Shown one piece after another: positions 1 through 9,137 of a DNA stretch of 64,000 bases. The notes beneath the pieces are model-generated. The model had not been told where the DNA came from and did not search any database. It saw nothing but the letters and a program-made list of their open reading frames with translations. A program made the position numbers and the translations under genes. Location of the stretch: the NCBI GenBank assembly GCA_040902845.1, contig JBBDWM010000016.1:1-64000 (forward strand), given 5' to 3'. Each line of letters begins with the position of its first letter. Position 1 is the first letter of the stretch. The DNA comes from JALYNX01 sp040902845 (GTDB lineage: Bacteria; Actinomycetota; Acidimicrobiia; Spongiisociales; ZC4RG35).

Positions 1-61
1 CCGAAACGTCGACCGTACTGTTCATGCCCGGCGCCCTTCGGAAGGCGGAGTGCGAAGACAT
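1..61 (-). CDS. possible partial gene downstream of the RHH protein
   Basis: On the minus strand the stop of the ribbon-helix-helix gene (63-61) shares one base with an ATG at 61-59, and that frame stays open to the window edge, giving about 20 residues (MSSHSAFRRAP...). The position suits the toxin partner of a type II toxin-antitoxin pair, but the visible residues match no family I recognise. Only the TGATG coupling supports it. Confidence 0.25.
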   Translation of the reverse strand, partial: MSSHSAFRRAPGMNSTVDVS

Positions 62-300
62 CACCTCGGCGCACGCAAGCTCTCCATGAGGTCGGCAACC
101 ATGGCCATCTCGGCACGGTCGGCATCATCGGCTTCCAGTGCAGCAACCTCGGCGGCCAATGCTCTCTTGTCGGCGAGGCGTGATGCCGCCTCCACCAAAG
201 CGATGCGGATCGCTTCAGAGCGGGTCAGACCGGTCGCCTCGAGCTGGCTGAGTGCCCTGAGCGCAAGGTCGTCGAGCCGCACGGATACTGCCTGTGCCAT
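61..300 (-). CDS. ribbon-helix-helix (CopG-like) DNA-binding protein, possible antitoxin
   Basis: 79 residues starting MAQAVSVRLDD. The pattern of an N-terminal beta strand (VSVRLDD) followed by two helices with a turn at TGLTRSEAIRIA is typical of ribbon-helix-helix repressors, many of which are antitoxins. The helical tail (ADKRALAAEVAALEADDADRAEM) would suit toxin binding. I chose the ATG at 300 over the one at 327 because the strand-helix motif begins right after it and because the longer version would run into a likely operator palindrome. The next gene downstream on the same strand is cut by the window edge, so a toxin-antitoxin role is an inference. Confidence 0.7.
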   Translation of the reverse strand: MAQAVSVRLDDLALRALSQLEATGLTRSEAIRIALVEAASRLADKRALAAEVAALEADDADRAEMAMVADLMESLRAPR

Positions 301-311
301 GTTTTGAAGTG

Positions 312-344
312 TATCACGACTCGTCATACATCGTAAGAGTGATA
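312..344. promoter_or_regulatory. operator-like inverted repeat upstream of the RHH gene
   Basis: TATCAC at 312-317 is mirrored by GTGATA at 339-344, with partly complementary ACTC/AGAGT sequence inside the arms. It lies just upstream of the RHH start, where antitoxins of this type bind to repress their own operon. The function is inferred from position and symmetry only. Confidence 0.35.
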
Positions 345-377
345 ACCAACCCGTCCCGTTTCTAACACACCTTCACG

Positions 378-611
378 TCAGTCGAGCGGGTCGGCGCCCA
401 CCAACGACTCGACAACTTCCTCGAGGACGATGGCCTGGGTTGGGCAGGCCGCCGCCACCTCCCGCAACACGTCGTCATCCACCGTGGTCTGGTCGAGCAG
501 CTCAGGCTTGAGGAAGTCGCCCTTTCTCCAATGGAAGGCAGAAGGTGCGAGGGCGATGCAGCTGCCTGCTCCGATGCAACGTCTGCGGTCGATGACGACT
601 CTCAGTGCCAT
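378..611 (-). CDS. small ferredoxin, 3Fe-4S type
   Basis: 77 residues. CIGAGSC (C-x5-C) near the N terminus and a later CPTQAI supply three cluster cysteines, the pattern of the short actinobacterial ferredoxins that usually carry a [3Fe-4S] cluster and feed electrons to cytochrome P450s or similar oxygenases. The position corresponding to the second cysteine of a 4Fe-4S motif is glycine or alanine here. The ATG at 611 lies inside the end of the upstream cyclase gene (stop at 604-602), a 10-base overlap that implies translational coupling. No P450 is visible in the window, so the redox partner is unknown. Confidence 0.85.
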   Translation of the reverse strand: MALRVVIDRRRCIGAGSCIALAPSAFHWRKGDFLKPELLDQTTVDDDVLREVAAACPTQAIVLEEVVESLVGADPLD

Positions 612-3600
612 GTGACACCGGCCTTGATCGCGTACTCGATCGCTTCGGACTCCGAAGCGACACCCAACTTGGCGAGGAGCTGGCCCACATCGTCGGAACC
701 TGCACCTGCCTGCCCGCCCGACGCTTGGCGGGCGATGACCGATCCGGACGCCAGATCGCCGAGCAATCCGAGCTCCTTGTCGCTCAAGTCGACGCGCTCA
801 ATCTCATCCGGCTGCCACGCCTGAGACGGGTCGAATCCCACTATTTCGGCCAATTCGCGATTGGTCGGCAGATCGAACCACTTGGCCTTGATGTCGGGAT
901 CGGCCATCGACATGCTGATGAAGGAGAGGCCACCCAGGATCTCCGCGCTCAGGGCCGCCGCCTCCGGTTCGCCGGGTGCGATCAGGGTTCGTGCCGCCGC
1001 CCAGAGTATGGGCAGATACAGAGAGAGGTAGGTCTCCCCATCGATGTCGAGAGCCGCCCGACCCTCGTCAGCGGCGGTCGCAGGGTCTCCTTCTGCCTGC
1101 GCCACCACGGCCAGGGCGGCATGGGCCACCGCTTCCCAGGGCATCTTTCCGTTCATGCGGCGGACCATGGTCAAAGTCTCGGCGGCGGCATCCTTGGCCC
1201 TCTTCAGGATCGAGTCGTCACCGTCGCGGGCCCCGATGCGGGCAAACTCGATAGCCATAGTCCCATAGGCCTCGCAGCGTCCCCCGAGGTTCTTGTGCCC
1301 GGCCAGTTCGGCAGCCCTTTCGAAATGGCGAACCATGGCATCGACGTCATCTCGGGAGGCGGCGTGAGCTCCTCGCCACATCTCCAAACGACGTGCCATC
1401 GAGGTACTGGCCACCGACATGGCGGCACTGGCGGCGCGATCGAGCCACGCTCCGCAATCCTCACTGGCACCAATCATTAGGTAGGCCATCGCCATCCCGC
1501 CGGCGGCGAGGGACTCCAACCACCGGTTTCCGAGGGCTCGGGCGGCATCGAAGGCCTCGCGCCCCCGCTCCAGAGCCAGACCAGGTTGCTGGTTGAGCCT
1601 CGCATAGGTGTGAATGCTGAACAGCATCAAGGCGTCGTCGACCGCTCTCTGGCTCTCGGTCACTTCACCTTTCCTGTTGTGGTGGAGCGCCCTGATGTGC
1701 TCGATCCGACCGGCCATTCCACGGGCTGTCGGATCGGTGACGTGGGCATACGCCATCGAGATCAGTGCCGACATCGAGCCTCGCCGGTCGCCGATCTCCT
1801 CGTAGATGTGGAAGGCTTCCTCAGCGAGCTGTTTCGTCTTGGCGAACATCGCCGGTGCCTCCTGCAGGATCTCGACACGCGAAGACCCTCCTGCCGCGGC
1901 GGCCAGGACTCTCTGCTTCACCCTCCCCGCCTCGATCACCGCCAACTCGCGCAGCGCGTCGGCTTCCCTCGATCGTGCGCCGATCTCACGGGCGATCGAC
2001 AATGCTCGCTGGAACGGTTCTTCGGCTGCGTCGAGATCGACCTCGACGAGGGGCCAATAACCCTCTCCGATCGGGCATCTGGTGATTGCCTGCCCCAGCT
2101 CGAGGCATGCGCTTAGCTCCAGCTCCAGATCGCCGGAGGTCTCTGCAGAGCTGCGCACGGCCCGGGCCAGATCGGCAGCCAGATCGCAGTCCTCGTTGGC
2201 CCTGGCTGCGGAGGCCCTTCTCAGTTTCACCTCGGCGTCGAGGGCAGGGGAGTGGACCGCAGCGGTCAGGGCGGTCATCTCGGCCAGATTGGCGACGCGC
2301 TCCATCCCTCGGTCGAGCAACTCCAGCGCATCATCTTTGACTCGGAGCATCTCGATTCGGTCCTGGGGCTCCGAGGCGGCGGGGAGAGTGCCGTCGATGA
2401 GACGAACCGCCTCCTCGGGGGCAGAGACATCCATCGCAGCCCGAGCCGCTTCCAGCGCGCTCGACACCGCCAACGCCTGATCTCCGGCCTGAAGGGCGTG
2501 GTAGGCCAGCATGGAAAGGTTCTCGGTCCCTCCCTCTTCCGCCAGCGCTTCAGCGATGGCACCGTGGATGGCCCGTACCCGCTGTCGGGAGCTGACGCCA
2601 AGCAGTGATGCCCGGATCTGGTCATGGGAGAACGAGAAGTCGTAGCGGGATCCACGTGGCTCCTCAACGATCAGACCGAGATCGATGGCGTTCTTGAGGT
2701 CTTCGCCGATTTGCCATTCGGGTTGCGAAGGCTCGTCTTGCACTCGTGCCAGCATTCGCGAGAGGTCGGTGAGACGGAACCGTCGTCCCAGGACCCCAGC
2801 GTCGGCGAGCCGTGACCGAGAGTCCTCCGACAGCTGGGCGAGTCTTCGCTCGACCAGGGACTGGATCGAGGACGGCACGGCAGGTCCACTCAGTCGGGTC
2901 ATGGTCCATGTGCCGTCGATCAGCTGCAGGGCTTCGGCCTCCCGATAGGCCCGTGCCAGTTCCTCGATGAAGAAGGGCACACCTTCGGAGCGGGCGTGGA
3001 GACTCTCCAGCGTGGCCTCGTCTACGGGAGCGCCGAGCAGATTCTCGAGCAGCTCCCCGGTTTGGAGCCGGGTCAATCGTTGCAACCTCAGCACCTGTGT
3101 CACACGCATCCGGTCGAGGTCGGCAATCAGCTTCGACGCACCGCCAGAGGAGGAGTCGGAGTAGGGGCGGAGGCTGATCAGCAGAAAGATGGGGCCCGAG
3201 GCCACAGTCCTCACCAGATACCGAATCAGCTGGATGCTGTCGTCATCGGCCCACTGCAGGTCGTCGAGCATCAGGACCAGGGGACGCTCTCGAGTCAGGG
3301 CGAGGATCATGGTTGCGACCTCGTCGAAGGTCCGCAGCATCTGCTCCTGTGGGGAAAACCCTTCCACACGCGGGGTCCTCCCGGCGATGGCCTCCTGGGC
3401 CCGGGTGAGTTGTTCCAATGCCATCGCCTGCTTGGCGATGGACGACGTGTGCGGTGAATTCAGCAGGGAACGGAAGAGGAGGAATGGCCCCCGCAACTCC
3501 TCGTCTGCGGTGACGTCGAGCACCCAGAAGGGTCTTTCCCGCTCCGAGGCCATGTCCGCAGTGGCGTCGAGCATCTTGGTCTTGCCGATGCCTGCTTCCC

Positions 3601-4312
3601 CCTCGAGAACGACCGCCCTGAGACCGGTGGCGGGTGTCGCCTCGAGCTGCTCTTCGATGACCTTTAGCTCTCGGGCCCTCCCTATAACCGGGCTCAACGC
3701 TCGCGGCGACTCGAGGTCGAACGCTTCTGCCGAGGCGGCACGGGTCTCTCTACTGGTCCGCCCCACCGCGGCTTCCTTGTCCCTCCACAGAACCTCGAAC
3801 AGCCGCCATCTCTCGGGAAAGCCCTTGAGCCAGAACAACCCCCGGTCGACGATCTTGGTGTCGCCCAGAGTGCCGGCCAGATCCTGGACGACCTGGGAGA
3901 CAAGGATTTGGCCACCCTGGGCCTTGTCGGCGACCCTCGATGCGGCGTGAACCGCGGTTCCATGGGCGTCTCCTGCCGACTGGGTGACATCCCCACTGTT
4001 CAGCCCCATTCGAACCGAGAGCTGCATGTCGAGGTTGGAATCGTTGTGCTCCTGGATCGCCCTCTGTATCGATGCGGCGGCTTCGATCGCCTGATTGGCC
4101 GAACTGAAGAGCGCCATGAACCCGTCACCGAGTGATTTGGTTTCGACGGCCCCGGCGATCTCCAACCGGGAGCGAACCAGCTCGTCGTGAAGGCGAATCA
4201 CCTCATTGGCGGTGGCGTCACCGACTCTGACCCGCAAGTCAGTGGAACCCTCCAGATCCGTGAAAAGGATCGTGAAGGTTCCCTGCAAGCCCGGTGTCTC
4301 AACCTCACTCAA
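602..4312 (-). CDS. class III nucleotide cyclase / AAA-ATPase / repeat-domain regulator
   Basis: 1236 residues. An N-terminal class III cyclase domain spans about residues 12-180, with metal-binding FTDLEGST (Asp19) and LGDGF (Asp63) and Lys59 before it. The Asn-x3-Arg site that stabilises the transition state reads His122-AAS-Arg126, so activity may be altered or lost. An AAA-type ATPase domain follows with Walker A GEAGIGKT near 238-245 and Walker B LVLMLDDLQWAD. A long helical region of TPR type fills the rest. The last 60 residues (LLAKLGV...SEAIEYAIKAG) resemble the end of a LuxR-type HTH but lack most of it. Likely a cytoplasmic signalling or transcription regulator of the MalT/AfsR kind with unknown ligand. 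It overlaps the ferredoxin gene. Confidence 0.85.
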   Translation of the reverse strand: MSEVETPGLQGTFTILFTDLEGSTDLRVRVGDATANEVIRLHDELVRSRLEIAGAVETKSLGDGFMALFSSANQAIEAAASIQRAIQEHNDSNLDMQLSVRMGLNSGDVTQSAGDAHGTAVHAASRVADKAQGGQILVSQVVQDLAGTLGDTKIVDRGLFWLKGFPERWRLFEVLWRDKEAAVGRTSRETRAASAEAFDLESPRALSPVIGRARELKVIEEQLEATPATGLRAVVLEGEAGIGKTKMLDATADMASERERPFWVLDVTADEELRGPFLLFRSLLNSPHTSSIAKQAMALEQLTRAQEAIAGRTPRVEGFSPQEQMLRTFDEVATMILALTRERPLVLMLDDLQWADDDSIQLIRYLVRTVASGPIFLLISLRPYSDSSSGGASKLIADLDRMRVTQVLRLQRLTRLQTGELLENLLGAPVDEATLESLHARSEGVPFFIEELARAYREAEALQLIDGTWTMTRLSGPAVPSSIQSLVERRLAQLSEDSRSRLADAGVLGRRFRLTDLSRMLARVQDEPSQPEWQIGEDLKNAIDLGLIVEEPRGSRYDFSFSHDQIRASLLGVSSRQRVRAIHGAIAEALAEEGGTENLSMLAYHALQAGDQALAVSSALEAARAAMDVSAPEEAVRLIDGTLPAASEPQDRIEMLRVKDDALELLDRGMERVANLAEMTALTAAVHSPALDAEVKLRRASAARANEDCDLAADLARAVRSSAETSGDLELELSACLELGQAITRCPIGEGYWPLVEVDLDAAEEPFQRALSIAREIGARSREADALRELAVIEAGRVKQRVLAAAAGGSSRVEILQEAPAMFAKTKQLAEEAFHIYEEIGDRRGSMSALISMAYAHVTDPTARGMAGRIEHIRALHHNRKGEVTESQRAVDDALMLFSIHTYARLNQQPGLALERGREAFDAARALGNRWLESLAAGGMAMAYLMIGASEDCGAWLDRAASAAMSVASTSMARRLEMWRGAHAASRDDVDAMVRHFERAAELAGHKNLGGRCEAYGTMAIEFARIGARDGDDSILKRAKDAAAETLTMVRRMNGKMPWEAVAHAALAVVAQAEGDPATAADEGRAALDIDGETYLSLYLPILWAAARTLIAPGEPEAAALSAEILGGLSFISMSMADPDIKAKWFDLPTNRELAEIVGFDPSQAWQPDEIERVDLSDKELGLLGDLASGSVIARQASGGQAGAGSDDVGQLLAKLGVASESEAIEYAIKAGVTWH

Positions 4313-4831
4313 TCCAGCTCCCCATTTCCTTCCACGATACCTGCAAGCACTTGGGGTTGCTTATGGTGGCAAGGGGACCTTGGTGACGCTGCCGGTCGGG
4401 TTCTGGAACGGATTGCCGAAGCCACCATTCATCACACTTCCCGGTGGGCAGGGTTGAGAATCAAGTATTCCGTCAGTCGGTCTGGGACTGTCTATTTCGC
4501 GTCGTTTGGCAGAGATGATGGGCGGAGAGCTCACCTATCGATACCACAACGGATGGGGCACCTTCTCCTTGACCCTTCCTGAGGCGCGGGAGTCCGAGGC
4601 ATCACCGGAGAGTCATTGATTGGCAACACCTAGACCTACAACCGGCAACGAGCCCAGTTTCCGAGCAGTTAGAAGGTTCTCAAGTATCGGCCGACGGTCC
4701 TCTCCCAACCTCGTTGTGGCGCATGCCCTGTTCGATCTGAGCCTTCCCATCTACGTGCTCCATGCGTTTTTGGCAGGGTGACCTCTTCCGGCGATCACTG
4801 TTCGCCGGCACAGCCGTAAGCTGAATCCCGG
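4313..4831. other. 519-base divergent intergenic region, nothing recognised
   Basis: This stretch lies between the divergent cyclase and CtpE-like genes and must contain both promoters. I found no convincing -35/-10 pair, RNA gene, repeat or coding sequence in it. Confidence 0.5.
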
Positions 4832-7315
4832 ATGACGAACCCCGAGTTGGCCACGCCCGAAGAGGGGCTCACCCAGGACGAGGTGCGCCAACGCATCGAG
4901 GCCGGACTGGTCAACCAGGTTGTCGAGAGACCGAGCAGGACGACCGGCGAGATCGTGCGGGCCAACGTCGTCACCCGATTCAACATCCTCCTCGGCGCCC
5001 TGCTCCTCATTGTTCTGGTAGTCCTGCGCGAGCCCCGTGATGCGCTCTTCGGCATCGTGTTGGTGACCAATGCGGCCATCGGCATCGTCCAAGAGCTTCG
5101 GGCCAAGCGCACCTTGGACCGTTTGGAGTTGGTGGCGGCGCCCCGGGTGCGAGTGGTCAGGTCGGGAAAGGTCTCCGATGTGGCGGTGGACCGGATCGTG
5201 GTTGACGACCTGATCGATCTGTGGCCGGGCGAACAGCTGGTTGTGGACGGGGTGGTGGTCAGCTCCCAAGGGCTGGAGATCGACGAGTCACTGCTCACCG
5301 GGGAGTCGGACCCTGTGCACAAGCGAGCTGACGACGAGTGTCTCTCCGGGAGCTTCGTAGCGGCAGGCTCGGGGCGTTACCGGGCGACAAGAGTGGGAGA
5401 CGAGTCCTATGCCGCGGGGCTCGCCCACGCCGCCAAGCGGTTCGCCCTGGTCCGTTCCGAGCTCCGTGATGGGATCAATTGGATCCTCGGGATCGTGAGC
5501 TGGGCGGTGGTGCCGATCGGAGCCCTTGTGGTGTGGAGCGCTTTGCGCGGTGGCGGAACCTTCCTCGAGGGCTTGGGTGGGGCGGTGGCAGCGGGTGTGG
5601 CCATGATCCCCCAGGGACTGGTGTTGTTGACTTCTATCGCCTTTGCCGTTGGGGTCATCCGACTGGGGCGTAGCAACGTCCTGGTTCAGGAGTTGCCCGC
5701 TATCGAAGGCTTGGCCCGGGTCGACACCGTCTGCTTCGACAAGACCGGAACCCTGACCGAGGGGCGGTTGGCGGTCGAAAAGGTCTTGCTTCTATCTGAG
5801 CGGGATCCCCAACCCGCCTTGGCGGCCATCGCCGCTGCCGAACCTCACCCCAATGCCACCCTCGCTGCGATTGGAGCCGCTTTCCCCGATAACCCCGGCT
5901 GGGGGGTGCAGACGGCCGTTCCCTTCTCATCTGTGCGGAAGTGGAGCGGTGTCACATTCCGCGGCCACGGCACCTGGGTGCTCGGAGCCCCCGATGTGGT
6001 CGCTCCCCGTGACAAGAGCATCACGGAAGCCGTTTCCGATGCCTCAGCCGACGGGAGACGCGTCTTGTTGGTGGGCGCGGGAATGACACCCCTGGCCGAT
6101 GGTCGCATCCCTTCGGACGTTACGCCGGTCGCCATCGTCGTCCTCTCCGATCAGGTCCGGGTCGACGCCGCCGACACGCTTCGCTACTTCGCCGACCAGG
6201 GGATTCGGATCAAGGTGATCTCCGGAGACCACCCCGAGACGGTGGCCTCGATCGCCCGACAGGTTGGGATCGACGGTGCAGACCAGGTCGTCGACGCTCG
6301 TCTCCTGCCTGAGGGCAACGACGAGTTGGCGGCGATAATGGAGCGGGCCACCATTTTCGGTCGGGTGGCCCCCCACCAGAAGAGCGCCATGGTCCGCGCC
6401 ATGCAGTCGGTGGGGCATGTGGTTGCGATGACCGGTGACGGGGTCAACGACGTGCTGGCCCTGAAAGACTCCGACATCGGGATCGCCATCGGCGGCGGGG
6501 CACCCGCCTCACGCGCGGTGGCTCAGTTGGTGCTGATCGATGGTCGTTTCGCCAGCCTTCCCGGGATCGTAGGGGAGGGGCGAAGGGTCACCTCGAACAT
6601 CGAGAGGGTGGCCAACCTCTTCATCACCAGCACCGTCTATGCCCTCGGCCTCTCCCTGGCCATCGTGGTCTCCACCTTGCCGTTCCCCTTCCTCCCTCGT
6701 CATCTCACCCTGGTCGGGAGTCTGACCGTCGGGATTCCGGCGTTCTTCCTCGCCCTGGCGCCATCACGTCGACGAAGCCGGCCAGGCTTCGTCCTGAGAG
6801 TGCTCAAGTTCGCGGCCCCCACCGGGTTGGTTGCGACCATTGCCACCTTCGCCGGGTACTGGCTCGCCGACTCGGAGGGTGCGTCGATCGGTGAGTCGCG
6901 CACCACCGCCACCCTGATCCTTGCCGCCATCGGGCTCTTTGCCCTGGGGATCGTCAGTCGACCGCTCGTGCCCTGGAAGAAGGGCCTAATTGCCACGATG
7001 GCCGCTCTGCTGGTGGTGACGATGTCCAGCCCCTTCCTCCGCGAGTTCTTTGCCCTTGACCTTCCCCGCACCGTGGTGCTGCTCGCCGCGGTCGGGATCG
7101 TCGCCGTCACCGGTGCGGTGATGGTCTTCGCGCTTCGGGCGGTGGGGTGGGCAAAGGTGGTTCCCGACCTGCTCCGTGAGAATCCGCCGACCGAGCGGGA
7201 GGCCTGGCGGCGATTAAGCAGACGGGTCGTCGAGGGCTCGGGTTGGGAACAGTCGTTCCCCACCACCACCGAGATGCTCCCGGTCACCAAGCCATCGCCT
7301 GATAAGGAAGAGTAA
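4832..7315 (+). CDS. cation-transporting P-type ATPase, CtpE-like
   Basis: 827 residues, the usual length for mycobacterial CtpE, a plasma-membrane calcium-uptake ATPase. The order is an N-terminal cytoplasmic segment, membrane pair, actuator domain with LLTGES, a fourth membrane helix with IPQGL where most P2 pumps have PEGL, phosphorylation motif DKTGTLTEG (Asp303), a short nucleotide-binding domain, hinge TGDGVND, and six C-terminal membrane segments. The compact N domain and the absence of a heavy-metal CXXC favour the CtpE group over copper pumps. The transported ion is inferred from family resemblance. A strong hairpin follows the stop codon. Confidence 0.88.
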   Translation: MTNPELATPEEGLTQDEVRQRIEAGLVNQVVERPSRTTGEIVRANVVTRFNILLGALLLIVLVVLREPRDALFGIVLVTNAAIGIVQELRAKRTLDRLELVAAPRVRVVRSGKVSDVAVDRIVVDDLIDLWPGEQLVVDGVVVSSQGLEIDESLLTGESDPVHKRADDECLSGSFVAAGSGRYRATRVGDESYAAGLAHAAKRFALVRSELRDGINWILGIVSWAVVPIGALVVWSALRGGGTFLEGLGGAVAAGVAMIPQGLVLLTSIAFAVGVIRLGRSNVLVQELPAIEGLARVDTVCFDKTGTLTEGRLAVEKVLLLSERDPQPALAAIAAAEPHPNATLAAIGAAFPDNPGWGVQTAVPFSSVRKWSGVTFRGHGTWVLGAPDVVAPRDKSITEAVSDASADGRRVLLVGAGMTPLADGRIPSDVTPVAIVVLSDQVRVDAADTLRYFADQGIRIKVISGDHPETVASIARQVGIDGADQVVDARLLPEGNDELAAIMERATIFGRVAPHQKSAMVRAMQSVGHVVAMTGDGVNDVLALKDSDIGIAIGGGAPASRAVAQLVLIDGRFASLPGIVGEGRRVTSNIERVANLFITSTVYALGLSLAIVVSTLPFPFLPRHLTLVGSLTVGIPAFFLALAPSRRRSRPGFVLRVLKFAAPTGLVATIATFAGYWLADSEGASIGESRTTATLILAAIGLFALGIVSRPLVPWKKGLIATMAALLVVTMSSPFLREFFALDLPRTVVLLAAVGIVAVTGAVMVFALRAVGWAKVVPDLLRENPPTEREAWRRLSRRVVEGSGWEQSFPTTTEMLPVTKPSPDKEE

Positions 7316-7353
7316 GGGAGGGCGGCAAAGCCTGAGCTCTGCCGCCCTCCCTT
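7314..7353. terminator. bidirectional terminator hairpin
   Basis: Perfect 14-bp stem AAGGGAGGGCGGCA (7314-7327) / TGCCGCCCTCCCTT (7340-7353) with a 12-base loop. It starts in the stop codon of the CtpE-like gene and ends just before the stop of the decayed peptidase on the other strand, so it fits a shared terminator for converging genes. Confidence 0.8.
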
Positions 7354-7367
7354 GCCAGGCGTTTCGT

Positions 7368-7760
7368 CTACGACGATCCGTCGATGGTGGCCGGTTCCTG
7401 CTCCTGGCTTTGCAGCCTGAGGTTGTCCATAGCCGGCTCTGCGCTCACTGATTCCGTGTTCATGGCGTAGGTGAGGATGGCGAATGCGGCGGCGTCAGAC
7501 ATCTGACCCAGAATCTTCTTACTGACGTTGACGAAGGTGTCACACGCCTGGTGATAGCAGGGGTCAAGCGCCACCCCTGCGTCCCCGCCGAAGATTTCGG
7601 CTTGATCAGCGGTCTTTATCTCTTCTGCACCAGTGAACAGACCACATCTCTTCTGCACCAGTGAACAGACCACCGATAGGGATCCCGAACACCGCGAAAC
7701 CGAAGTGGTCGGAGCGGGCTCCGATCTCGGTCGGTGCGGTGGGCAGGTCACGGCCTTGCT
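7368..7760 (-). pseudogene. C-terminal remnant of an M28 family metallopeptidase
   Basis: Two overlapping minus-strand frames together spell the end of an M28 aminopeptidase: PTEIGARSDHFGF, GIPIGGLFTGAEE, then IKTADQAEIFGG, DPCYHQACDT and MSDAAAFAILTYAM. In this family the region holds a metal-binding His-containing SDH segment and the conserved DPCYHQACD motif. The frames are split by a perfect 28-bp tandem duplication (7618-7645 and 7646-7673), which repeats GLFTGAEE out of frame. Homology stops near 7760, just before the plus-strand aminotransferase start, so the N-terminal two thirds are gone. A 5' deletion plus a frameshift makes a working product very unlikely. Confidence 0.8.
7618..7673. 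repeat. 28-bp perfect tandem duplication
   Basis: The unit beginning ATCTCTTCTGCACCAG occupies 7618-7645 and again 7646-7673 without a mismatch. The unit length is not a multiple of three, so it shifts the frame of the M28 remnant. The lack of divergence suggests a recent slippage event or an assembly artefact. Confidence 0.9.
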
Positions 7761-7785
7761 GGGAGGGGGCCGCTAGATTCGGCCG

Positions 7786-9078
7786 ATGACCACGCTTGAA
7801 GGCGCAGTAGCCGAGGCGCGCCAGCGTTACATCGAGGACAACCCGAACAGTCGTCACCTCGCCGGCCTGGCTTCGGAGGTGATGCCTGGTGGCAACACAC
7901 GATCGGTTCTCCATTTCGACCCCTTCCCCTTCCGGGTGGAGGCCGTCGATGGTCCTTACCTCGTCGATGTCGACGGTCACAGTTACCTCGATCTGTTGGG
8001 CAACTTCTCAGCAGGCCTCCTCGGGCACAGTCCTGTAGAGGTCCGTCGTGCGGTCTCGTCGGCACTGGAGGGCGGCTGGACTTCGGGGGCGATGCGAACC
8101 GCCGAGATCGACTACGCGTCCCTGGTCTGTCAACGCTTCCCATCGATCGACACGGTGCGTTTCACGAACTCGGGCACCGAGGCCAACCTGATGGCCATAG
8201 CAACGGCCAAGCATTTCACCGGCCGTGAGTCTGTGATGGCGTTCCACGATGCGTATCACGGTGGAGTGCTCTTCTTCGGCGAGAGTGGTCGGCCTCTCCT
8301 AACGCCGCATTCGTGGGTCGTGGCCGATTACAACGACCTTGACCAAGTACGGCAGGTCTTCTCGAGACGAGCTGGCGAGATCGCCTGTGTGATCGTGGAG
8401 CCGATGCTCGCTGCGTCGGGGTGCATCCCAGGATCGCCGGAATTCTTGGAAGGATTGCGCGAGGTCACCGAAGCAGCCGGCAGCCTGCTCATCTTCGATG
8501 AGGTCATGACCTCGAGACTCTCGCCTGCCGGCGCCCAGGGTGCATTGGGCATCAAGCCCGACATGACCACTTTGGGCAAGTACATCGCGGGCGGATTGTC
8601 GGTGGGTGCGTTTGGCGGCCGGCGGGATGTGATGTCGGTCTTTGATCCGGCGCACAGCACACCTCTGACCCATGGGGGAACCTTCAACAACAACGAGCTT
8701 TCGGTCGCCGCCGGTGTCGCCGTGCTCCGTGACGTCCTGACCGATGAGCTCATCGAGGCAGTCAATGAACGAGGAGACCACCTCCGGGTCGAGCTCAATG
8801 CTGTCTTCGAAAGGACCGGGGTCGAGATGATCGCCACCGGTTGGGGCTCGTTGCTCACAATCCACGCCACGAAGGGACCGGTGTCCTCGCCACGGGACCT
8901 GGAGATCGCGAACCAAGAGCTCGAAGAGTTGCTCTTCTTCGAGCTCTTGGAGAAGGGCTACTACCTGGCTCGTCGAGGGTTCATTGCCCTTTCGATCGAT
9001 ATAACCGACGAGCATGTGAATGCTTTGGTCGATGATGTTGGTGAGTGGGCTCGGACGATCCGTCACCTGTCGCTCTGA
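7786..9078 (+). CDS. class III PLP-dependent aminotransferase (glutamate-1-semialdehyde aminomutase-like)
   Basis: 430 residues, standard for class III aminotransferases. Visible landmarks are the N-terminal PGGNTRSVL/DVDGHSYLDLLGN region of the aminomutase subgroup, the cofactor-binding NSGTEAN, the DAYHGG segment, FDEVMTSR with the Asp that contacts the pyridine nitrogen, and Lys265 in TLGKYIAGG as the Schiff-base residue. The overall look is that of the glutamate-1-semialdehyde aminomutase-like group annotated as aspartate aminotransferase family protein, not heme-pathway HemL itself. It stands alone between two decayed genes, so its substrate cannot be inferred from context. Confidence 0.85.
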   Translation: MTTLEGAVAEARQRYIEDNPNSRHLAGLASEVMPGGNTRSVLHFDPFPFRVEAVDGPYLVDVDGHSYLDLLGNFSAGLLGHSPVEVRRAVSSALEGGWTSGAMRTAEIDYASLVCQRFPSIDTVRFTNSGTEANLMAIATAKHFTGRESVMAFHDAYHGGVLFFGESGRPLLTPHSWVVADYNDLDQVRQVFSRRAGEIACVIVEPMLAASGCIPGSPEFLEGLREVTEAAGSLLIFDEVMTSRLSPAGAQGALGIKPDMTTLGKYIAGGLSVGAFGGRRDVMSVFDPAHSTPLTHGGTFNNNELSVAAGVAVLRDVLTDELIEAVNERGDHLRVELNAVFERTGVEMIATGWGSLLTIHATKGPVSSPRDLEIANQELEELLFFELLEKGYYLARRGFIALSIDITDEHVNALVDDVGEWARTIRHLSL

Positions 9079-9137
9079 GGCAGCGGCTATTGACGCGCTC
9101 GGCATTGAGCGCTTGCAGCCGCTCCTGAGTTCGTTTG

